Shown: piece after piece, positions 1 through 5,028 of the stretch
Position numbering within the stretch: position 1 is the stretch's first letter
How the letters are laid out: each line of letters opens with the position of its first letter
Origin: an uncultured Clostridia bacterium
Lineage (GTDB): Bacteria > Bacillota > Clostridia > Oscillospirales > Acutalibacteraceae
Direction of reading: 5' to 3'
Length of the DNA stretch: 5,028 nt
Assembly: GCA_945788455.1 (NCBI GenBank)
Contig: CALZMC010000066.1
Span: 1-5,028 of the forward strand
Notes under the pieces: model-generated
The model's database searches: none
Told to the model about the DNA's origin: nothing
The model's input: only the letters and a program-made list of their open reading frames with translations
Translations under genes and position numbers: made by a program

Positions 1-39
1 GGACATAACTGAATTCCCCTTTCAAAAGCATAATATTCT

Positions 40-3000
40 TTGTTTTTCGCAATAAGTCTGTTTTTTTTCGTTGCAATAAAACAGCTATTAAAGGTATTTA
101 TCGGCATTAATGCAGGTGCTTCTATAATTATTTCATTTGTTATAAGCGAAGTATTACTCTATTTGTTTGAAAAAAGATTTGTTTTCAAAAAGTCGATTTT
201 ATCTTCAAATATTAAGCAAATACTTATGCTGATATTCAGAGCAAGCGTAAACCTCGGATTATTTAAGCTGTCGGAATTACTGTTTGGTAATGCTCTCAGT
301 ATGAAAAAATCAATGATATGGCTAATGACGGCGTGCATTTGCTTTTTCTTTAACTATTATTTTGACAGAATTCTCACATTTGATTGTGCTTATGATGCTG
401 TTGAAATAAATAGCTCTAAAATTTATATTTCATTCTTTAGGCACAGATTTGTTGTCTTATCGGCTGTCTTAGCAGGTGTAGCTCTGCTGATAATTTTTAT
501 GGCATATCAGGTATTTCCGTTTGGAGATAATACTGTAATGCGTATGGACCTATATCATCAATACGGTCCCCTATTCGCTGAATTGTATGACAGAATTGTT
601 AATCATCAAAGCCTGTTATATTCATGGGCCTCAGGTGGAGGCAGCAGCTTTTTGGGTAATTATCTAAATTATCTTTCAAGTCCTTTGACAGCGCTGATAT
701 TCTTATTTGACAAAGCAGATATTTCTTTTGCAATCACATTTTTGGTATTTATAAAATGCATATTATCTGCTTCAAGCTTTAGCTTTTATTTGCAGAAATC
801 ACAAAATAAGGCATCCTATATTTCTTCTTGCTTTGGTGTCTTTTATGCATTTAGTGCGTATTTTTTAGCTTACTACTGGAATGTTATGTGGCTTGACGGA
901 ATGATTTTGTTGCCTCTCATAGCATTAGGTATCGAAAGCATTATCAACAATGGCTCTGCAAAAATATATGTAATATCACTCTCATTATTGTTCTTTTCGA
1001 ACTACTATATGGGCTTTATGAGTTGTATTTTTGCCGTAATTTATTTCATCGCATATTATGTTATCAGCTCCAAATTTAACGAAAAAATCAATTCAAACCT
1101 CGTTTTTGAAAAGCACTATTCATTTAAAGCATTAATGAATAATAAGATATTTAACAGAGCTGTTAAATTTGGAATTTGGAGCATTGCAGCTGCCGGAATT
1201 TGTGCAATTACATTAGTGCCTACATTTATAATTCTTCGCACAAGCTCTGCTACATCGGATTCATTTCCTACAACATTTGAGTCGTATTTTAATATTTTTG
1301 ACTTTATTACCTCTCATTTGGCAGGACTTGAAACAACTATTAGAAGCAGCGGCGATGATGTTCTGCCGAATGTTTATTCGGGAATGCTCGCTTGTCTTTT
1401 AGTCCCGTTATTTGTGATAAATAAGGACATAAGATTTAAGGAAAAGGCAACTTATATCATTTTGCTTTTATTCTTCCTATTTAGCTTCGACAACAACTGT
1501 CTTAACTACATTTGGCACGCGTTCCATTTTCCTAACGATCTGCCGTTTAGATTTTCATATATGTATTCGTTCATACTGCTAACGATTGGATTCAAGGCTA
1601 TAACAAAGCTAAAATCAGTAGGACTGAATGATATAATTTTTGTTGGACTTGGTTGGGTATTCTTTATATGCACGGCACAAAAGCTGAGCACCACAAAAAT
1701 GAGCGAGCTAACAATATATATAAGTCTTGCTTTCATTATTATTTGGTCAGGCTTCTTGTATCTAAAAAGAAAGAATATGCTTGATAAATTTGTGTTGTCT
1801 GCACTTGCAGTAGTAATATGCTTTTGCGAGGTTGTAATTGCCGATACGAAGCCTATTCTAATCACACAAAATAATGAGGATTACAAGAAAAACTATTCCA
1901 CATATACAGAGGCTTTTGGCAAAATTCACGATACAGATGATGACTTTTATCGCGAGGAGCTGTGCTATTTAGAGACGAGAATGGATCCAAGCTACTACGG
2001 ATATAACGGAATGTCTATTTTTTCGTCAATGGCTTATGAGGATTTTTCACAGCTTCAATACAGTCTTGGTATGTTTGGAAACAGAATAAACAGCTATACC
2101 TATTTTCCTCAAACTCCTGTTTATAATATGATGTTTGGCGTAAAATACTTGGTTTACAGCGATATCGGTCTTGAGCCTAACAACAGAATATATGAATATA
2201 AATTCTCAACACAGGACGAAATTGCGAAGGTATATGAAAACAAATATTACCTTCCGGTAGCCTATTGTACCGACACACATTTAGAAAAATGGAATACAGA
2301 AGAAGGAAATCCGTTTGAGGTTCAAAGCGACTATTTTGAACGAGCAACGGGATATAAAGACGTTTTCAATGAAGTAAAATATCTTAATACTGAATTTGAT
2401 AACGTTTTCGGGGATTATGTAACTAATAACGGAACATATTGGTTTAACAAGGATAGCGCTGATTCAACCTACGGCTATGTCGATATAACAATCACTCCGG
2501 AAAATGACGGAAACGTTTATCTTTATATAACCTCTCCCGATATTAAGTCTATCGAGGTTAACAGTGAAGATATTATTTCTCACACTCAACCTATTGAAGA
2601 GCCTTATATTTTAGATTTAGGCTATTATAAATCGGGAGATGAAATTGTTATTCAAATAGACTGCGGTTCTTCTGAAACAAGTGAAACTTATGCTGATATA
2701 TACGCATATTCCTTGAATGAGAATGTATTTATTTCGGGTTATGAAAAGCTAAAGGAACAAAGCATAAATGTGACCGAGCACGATGACACAAGAATTGTCG
2801 GAACAATTAACGTTAAAGAAAACAGTTATCTCTATTCATCAATACCTTTCGACAAGGGCTGGAGTGTATATATTGACGGAGAAAAGGCCGAAACATTTAA
2901 GATTGGCACCTCTCTGCTCGGCACAACAATCAAGCCCGGCGAGCATACTGTTGAATACAAATATTCTCCGCTCGGAATAAAAATCGGTTTTGCGATATCA

Positions 3001-3102
3001 GTCTTAACATTGCTCTCAATTTCTGCATATTGGGCATATAATCATCAAAGAAAAAAAGAAGAATATGTTGACTTAATGAGCTATAATGACACTACCTATT
3101 AA
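40..3102 (+). CDS. GtrA-YfhO fusion: membrane glycosyltransferase with N-terminal flippase-like domain (5' end uncertain)
   Basis: Large integral membrane protein of 1020 residues if read from the TTG at 40. Residues 1-115 resemble a GtrA domain: two tandem two-helix halves, each ending in the family signature (KRFVF at 45-49; N105 and DRILTF at 109-114). Residues about 134-1005 are a YfhO-family protein. Visible hallmarks are the first outer loop with FGDNTV and a candidate catalytic Asp in MDLYHQY (D170), YSW (194-196), the SSP motif (213-215), WHAFHFPNDLPFRFS (492-506), NGMSIFSS (656-663), GVKY (700-703) and the C-terminal DKGWSVYIDG / KPGEHTVEYKYSPLG (938-979). I count about 18 membrane segments: four in GtrA, about 13 up to residue 602, and one at about 982-1003. 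Residues about 605-980 form a large extracytoplasmic domain. In Bacillus and Listeria, YfhO-type and GtcA/GtrA proteins act with a CsbB-type GT2 in lipoteichoic acid glycosylation; a similar role here is inference. No RBS precedes the TTG, so the start is doubtful. Confidence 0.85.
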   Translation: MFFAISLFFFVAIKQLLKVFIGINAGASIIISFVISEVLLYLFEKRFVFKKSILSSNIKQILMLIFRASVNLGLFKLSELLFGNALSMKKSMIWLMTACICFFFNYYFDRILTFDCAYDAVEINSSKIYISFFRHRFVVLSAVLAGVALLIIFMAYQVFPFGDNTVMRMDLYHQYGPLFAELYDRIVNHQSLLYSWASGGGSSFLGNYLNYLSSPLTALIFLFDKADISFAITFLVFIKCILSASSFSFYLQKSQNKASYISSCFGVFYAFSAYFLAYYWNVMWLDGMILLPLIALGIESIINNGSAKIYVISLSLLFFSNYYMGFMSCIFAVIYFIAYYVISSKFNEKINSNLVFEKHYSFKALMNNKIFNRAVKFGIWSIAAAGICAITLVPTFIILRTSSATSDSFPTTFESYFNIFDFITSHLAGLETTIRSSGDDVLPNVYSGMLACLLVPLFVINKDIRFKEKATYIILLLFFLFSFDNNCLNYIWHAFHFPNDLPFRFSYMYSFILLTIGFKAITKLKSVGLNDIIFVGLGWVFFICTAQKLSTTKMSELTIYISLAFIIIWSGFLYLKRKNMLDKFVLSALAVVICFCEVVIADTKPILITQNNEDYKKNYSTYTEAFGKIHDTDDDFYREELCYLETRMDPSYYGYNGMSIFSSMAYEDFSQLQYSLGMFGNRINSYTYFPQTPVYNMMFGVKYLVYSDIGLEPNNRIYEYKFSTQDEIAKVYENKYYLPVAYCTDTHLEKWNTEEGNPFEVQSDYFERATGYKDVFNEVKYLNTEFDNVFGDYVTNNGTYWFNKDSADSTYGYVDITITPENDGNVYLYITSPDIKSIEVNSEDIISHTQPIEEPYILDLGYYKSGDEIVIQIDCGSSETSETYADIYAYSLNENVFISGYEKLKEQSINVTEHDDTRIVGTINVKENSYLYSSIPFDKGWSVYIDGEKAETFKIGTSLLGTTIKPGEHTVEYKYSPLGIKIGFAISVLTLLSISAYWAYNHQRKKEEYVDLMSYNDTTY

Positions 3103-3129
3103 AAAAGAGTAACAAAAGTTAAATATCTG

Positions 3130-3158
3130 TTTACTTTAATTAATAATTATTGTAGAAT
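3130..3158 (+). promoter_or_regulatory. Sigma-A-type promoter for the PRPP synthetase operon
   Basis: TTTACT (3130-3135) and TAGAAT (3153-3158) are separated by exactly 17 bases and match the -35 and -10 consensus at 4/6 and 5/6 positions. The spacer is extremely AT-rich. Transcription would start near 3165, giving a leader of about 25 bases that carries the AGGAG ribosome binding site. The leader is too short for a riboswitch or attenuator. No terminator follows the upstream gene, so some read-through is possible. Confidence 0.6.
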
Positions 3159-3190
3159 AAGCGTGAAAATTTGAGAGGAGCTTCAAAACA

Positions 3191-4372
3191 ATGGCTAGAC
3201 AAACAGCAGAAAATATTAACACTATCCCGGTAGGACCGCTCGGCATTATCGGTATGCCCGGTTGTGAGGAGCTAACAGACAAGATTGACAACTATCTTGT
3301 TAAGTGGAGAAAGACACAGGCGCAAGAGCATGCTGACTCAATCGCATTTTACGGCTACCAAAGAGATTCATACAAAATCAATGTTTCTATTCCTCGTTTT
3401 GGCAGCGGCGAAGGTAAGGGCGTAATCTTAGACACAGTCAGAGGCTATGACCTTTATATCATCGCAGATGTATTTAATTACAGCTGCACATATAAGATGT
3501 ACGGCATGGAGGTACCAAAATCTCCTGATGACCATTTTGCAGACCTAAAGAGAATTATCCACGCTCTTTCAGGAAAGCCAAAGAGAGTATCTGTAATTAT
3601 GCCGATGCTTTACGAAGGCAGACAGCACAAGAGAAGTGCAAGAGAATCTCTTGACTGTGCTATGGCTTTGCAGGAGCTTGTTGCACTTGGAGTTGATAAC
3701 ATCATCACATTTGATGCTCACGACCAAAGAGTTCAAAATTCAATTCCTGACAAGTCATTTGAGAATGTTATGCCGACATATCAAATGATTAAGGCTCTCG
3801 TAAATACTGTTGAAGATTTAGCTATTGATAAGGACCACCTAATGATTATCTCTCCTGATGAGGGTGCTATGCAGAGATGCATCTATTTCGCTACTCAGCT
3901 CGGTGTAAATTTAGGTATGTTCTATAAGAGAAGAGACTATACAACTGTTGTAAACGGCAGAAACCCAATCGTTGAGCATCAGTATCTCGGCGACAGCGTT
4001 AACGGCAAGGATATTATCATTGTTGATGATATGATTTCATCAGGCGAATCGATGCTTGAGGTTGCAAGCAAGCTAAAGGGACTCGGTGCAAAGAGAATTT
4101 TTGTTTGCACAACCTTTGGATTATTCTGCAACGGTCTTGAGGTATTTGACAACGCCTATGCAAACGGAGTGTTCGACAAGGTATTCACAACAAACGGTGT
4201 TTATCAATCTCCTGAGCTTCTTTCAAGAGAATGGTATGCAAGTGTTGAGCTATCAAAATATACTGCATACTTTATTGATACCCTAAACCACGATATGTCA
4301 GTATCATCACTACTCGATTCATCAAAGAGAATTAACAAGATTTTAATCGAAAAGGGCTTAAAGGAGGCATAA
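3191..4372 (+). CDS. prs: Ribose-phosphate pyrophosphokinase (PRPP synthetase), divergent long clostridial form
   Basis: Cytoplasmic enzyme making 5-phosphoribosyl 1-diphosphate from ribose 5-phosphate and ATP, the precursor for purines, pyrimidines, NAD, His and Trp. At 393 residues it is about 75 longer than the usual 310-320. Landmarks in family order: RFGSGEG (69-75, the position of the usual RFSDGE), VRGYD (83-87), the ATP-site GRQ (143-145) followed by a basic RSARES stretch, DAHDQ with the active-site His (H177), SPDEGA, the flexible-loop KRR (246-248), and the PRPP/ribose-phosphate loop VDDMISSGES (278-287). The loop differs from the canonical VDDMIDTGGT, and an insert lies between VRGYD and GRQ. 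ATG start with GAGAGGAG at 3173-3180, AGGAG ten bases upstream of the ATG. It has its own promoter and is followed after two bases by the next gene. The family assignment is firm; kinetics and regulation cannot be read from the sequence. Confidence 0.93.
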   Translation: MARQTAENINTIPVGPLGIIGMPGCEELTDKIDNYLVKWRKTQAQEHADSIAFYGYQRDSYKINVSIPRFGSGEGKGVILDTVRGYDLYIIADVFNYSCTYKMYGMEVPKSPDDHFADLKRIIHALSGKPKRVSVIMPMLYEGRQHKRSARESLDCAMALQELVALGVDNIITFDAHDQRVQNSIPDKSFENVMPTYQMIKALVNTVEDLAIDKDHLMIISPDEGAMQRCIYFATQLGVNLGMFYKRRDYTTVVNGRNPIVEHQYLGDSVNGKDIIIVDDMISSGESMLEVASKLKGLGAKRIFVCTTFGLFCNGLEVFDNAYANGVFDKVFTTNGVYQSPELLSREWYASVELSKYTAYFIDTLNHDMSVSSLLDSSKRINKILIEKGLKEA

Positions 4373-4377
4373 TTTTG
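4362..4377 (+). promoter_or_regulatory. RBS and TTG start coupling the small membrane protein to prs
   Basis: AGGAGG at 4362-4367 lies inside the last codons of the PRPP synthetase gene, seven bases ahead of TTG at 4375. The upstream stop (4370-4372) falls between the RBS and the start, a classic arrangement for translational coupling. This decides the TTG start; the encoded N-terminus is a normal KRK-plus-hydrophobic signal anchor. Confidence 0.85.
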
Positions 4378-4869
4378 AGCAAACGCAAAATTACTGTTAT
4401 TTCAATAGTTGTTGCCGTAGTTCTTGCAATAGCAATTGCTTGTACTGCATATTGCATATCCACAAAGCAAACTCCGATAGAGGCCGTAAAAACTGCATTT
4501 ACCTCAAGTGACAGCCAAATAATCGGCAAGTGGGAAAGCGAAAAGGGTCAAGGTATTTCTGCGCTTGTTTTCTATGAAGACGGGACCTATGACTCCTATA
4601 TCTTAACTGTAAATTTTTCAGGCGAATACACCATTAAAGGCAATAAGCTAACCCTCAAAAATCCAAAAACCAATAAGGAAATCGTTTATAAATTCAGCGT
4701 TAATGAAAAGAGCTTGAGCTTAGAGGTTGTTGAAGAGGACGGAAAAGAGCCTGAACAAAAGGATGTAAGCAAATACAACAGAGTTGACGAGCTTCATCAA
4801 AAAACATTTAATGACCTAATCGGAGATTTAGCCGGCGACAAGAACGCGCTAAACAGCAATAACGACTAA
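4375..4869 (+). CDS. Small membrane-anchored protein with lipocalin-like (DUF5640-like) domain, function unknown
   Basis: 164 residues. The N-terminus has a positive patch (K3 R4 K5) and one hydrophobic segment (about 6-28), indicating a signal anchor or signal peptide with the rest outside the cell. C23 follows Ala-Ile-Ala, a poor lipobox because the -3 position is Ala rather than Leu/Val/Ile, so lipidation is possible but not favoured. Residues about 49-118 look like a small beta-rich domain: IIGKWES (49-55), FYEDGTYDSY (66-75), FSGEYTIKGNKLTLKN (81-96), then alternating strands. The pattern GKW ... F.DGTY ... G.Y.I.GN.L.L is typical of DUF5640/lipocalin-like secreted proteins of Clostridia. 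The tail is acidic and polar, ending in an Asn/Asp-rich stretch. It is the second gene of the prs operon, two bases after the prs stop, followed by a hairpin terminator. I recognise no enzymatic residues and assign no function; the family label is by pattern only. Confidence 0.8.
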   Translation: MSKRKITVISIVVAVVLAIAIACTAYCISTKQTPIEAVKTAFTSSDSQIIGKWESEKGQGISALVFYEDGTYDSYILTVNFSGEYTIKGNKLTLKNPKTNKEIVYKFSVNEKSLSLEVVEEDGKEPEQKDVSKYNRVDELHQKTFNDLIGDLAGDKNALNSNND

Positions 4870-4875
4870 AAAATC

Positions 4876-4904
4876 AGCCACAGTATCTCTTTGATATTGT
4901 GGCT
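4876..4904. terminator. Hairpin terminator after the prs operon, possibly bidirectional
   Basis: AGCCACAGTATC (4876-4887) and GATATTGTGGCT (4893-4904) form a 12-pair stem with a single G-U pair on the + strand and a five-base loop TCTTT. It begins seven bases after the stop at 4867-4869. The + strand U-tract is weak and interrupted (AAAGTTATATTTG). On the - strand the hairpin is followed by GATTTTTTAG, a better U-tract. It may therefore stop transcription from both directions, although no - strand gene is seen in the window. Confidence 0.75.
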
Positions 4905-4908
4905 AAAG

Positions 4909-4936
4909 TTATATTTGTTGAGAATTTTCATATATA
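4909..4936 (+). promoter_or_regulatory. Possible sigma-E-like promoter for spoIIID
   Basis: TTATATT (4909-4915) resembles the sigma-E -35 element (KMATATT), and CATATATA (4929-4936) partly resembles the -10 element (CATACAnT), with 13 bases between them. spoIIID is a known sigma-E-dependent gene in Bacillus subtilis, which makes the placement meaningful. The -10 match is imperfect and the region is AT-rich enough to produce chance matches. The predicted start near 4943 would give a leader of only about 15 bases. Confidence 0.35.
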
Positions 4937-4941
4937 TTACC

Positions 4942-4960
4942 AAGGAAGGTGAAATACTTG
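4942..4960 (+). promoter_or_regulatory. RBS and TTG start of spoIIID
   Basis: AAGGAAGGTGA (4942-4952) is a strong Shine-Dalgarno match, with its second AGG (4947-4949) eight bases ahead of TTG at 4958. An in-frame GTG at 4949 lies inside the RBS itself and is unlikely as a start. The TTG also puts the protein in exact N-terminal register with Bacillus subtilis SpoIIID. Confidence 0.8.
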
Positions 4961-5028
4961 ATTGGTAATGTAGAAAACAGGTGTGTTCAGTTAGGTAATT
5001 ATATTGTCGAAACGAAGGCAACGGTTAG
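4958..5028 (+). CDS. spoIIID: SpoIIID sporulation transcription factor, N-terminal fragment cut by window end
   Basis: Only the first 23 codons plus two bases of the next lie in the window. The protein begins MIGNVENRCVQLGNYIVETK and continues ATV. From memory, Bacillus subtilis SpoIIID begins MHDYIKERTIKIGKYIVETK and continues KTVR. With the TTG as residue 1 the two align without gaps: R8, G13, Y15-I16-V17-E18-T19-K20 and T22-V23 coincide. SpoIIID is a small (about 80-95 residues) helix-turn-helix DNA-binding protein that controls many mother-cell genes during endospore formation under sigma-E; its helix-turn-helix would lie just past the window edge. It follows the prs-operon terminator, so it is probably transcribed separately. 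The match is short but distinctive. What remains unseen is whether the gene is intact. Confidence 0.88.
   Translation, partial: MIGNVENRCVQLGNYIVETKATV

Noticed and set aside
1506..1865. Minus-strand open frame of 119 codons inside the YfhO region
   Set aside because: It lies wholly opposite a strongly supported coding region. Its hydrophobic character mirrors the opposite strand's membrane helices, and it has no RBS or recognisable domain.
2783..2980. Plus-strand open frame of 65 codons overlapping the C-terminal domain of YfhO
   Set aside because: The frame of the large gene carries the conserved GW...DG and PG motifs over the same bases; this is an out-of-frame shadow.
3112..3138. Weak A/T inverted pairing (AAAGTTAAA against TTTACTTT) after the YfhO gene, considered as a terminator
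   Set aside because: The stem is nearly all A-T with a bulge, overlaps the proposed -35 element and has no T-tract, so it would not be a stable terminator.
3103..3190. Riboswitch or PurR-type operator upstream of prs
   Set aside because: The predicted leader is only about 25 bases, and I see no conserved aptamer core or paired operator boxes.
4086..4286. Plus-strand open frame of 66 codons inside the PRPP synthetase gene
   Set aside because: It is out of frame with a clear family member, with no RBS and low-complexity translation.
4435..4449. Lipobox at C23 of the small membrane protein
   Set aside because: The residues before Cys are Ala-Ile-Ala, lacking the usual Leu/Val/Ile at -3, and the hydrophobic segment continues past the Cys; a signal anchor fits better.
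4332..4529. Minus-strand open frame of 65 codons across the prs / small membrane protein junction
   Set aside because: It is antisense to two supported genes and to a clear RBS-start pair, and no - strand promoter or RBS is visible.

Overview
The window looks like chromosomal DNA from an AT-rich, endospore-forming member of the Clostridia (Firmicutes). The main reasons are a partial gene at the right edge that reads as the sporulation regulator SpoIIID, strong Shine-Dalgarno sequences with several TTG starts, a YfhO-family membrane protein and a long clostridial-looking PRPP synthetase. All genes that can be supported lie on the + strand. No tRNA, rRNA, CRISPR array, insertion sequence or phage gene is visible.

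Layout. (1) 40-3102 encodes a very large polytopic membrane protein. It joins a GtrA-type four-helix domain (polyprenyl-phosphate-sugar flippase family) to a full YfhO domain (GT-C-like membrane glycosyltransferase family) with a large extracytoplasmic C-terminal part. Its 5' end is abnormal: no ribosome binding site, a first helix that is too short, and stops in all three frames just upstream. (2) 3103-3190 is a short spacer with a good sigma-A-type promoter and a strong RBS. (3) 3191-4372 encodes a divergent, long ribose-phosphate pyrophosphokinase (PRPP synthetase). (4) 4375-4869 starts two bases after that stop and encodes a small membrane-anchored protein with a lipocalin-like/DUF5640-like domain. 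(5) 4870-4957 holds a strong hairpin terminator followed by a possible sigma-E-like promoter. (6) 4958 to the window end is the N-terminal part of spoIIID, cut off by the edge.

How they work together. The first gene probably belongs to envelope glycosylation: GtrA would present a lipid-linked sugar on the outer face and YfhO would transfer it to an acceptor such as a teichoic-type polymer or glycolipid. The PRPP synthetase and the small anchored protein form a two-gene operon with its own promoter, supplying PRPP for nucleotide, NAD, His and Trp synthesis; the role of the second gene is unknown. The terminator separates that operon from spoIIID, which is expected to be switched on in the mother cell during sporulation. 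Most of this is ordinary housekeeping and developmental content. The most notable points are the flippase-transferase fusion with its disturbed 5' end and the altered ribose-phosphate loop of the PRPP synthetase.
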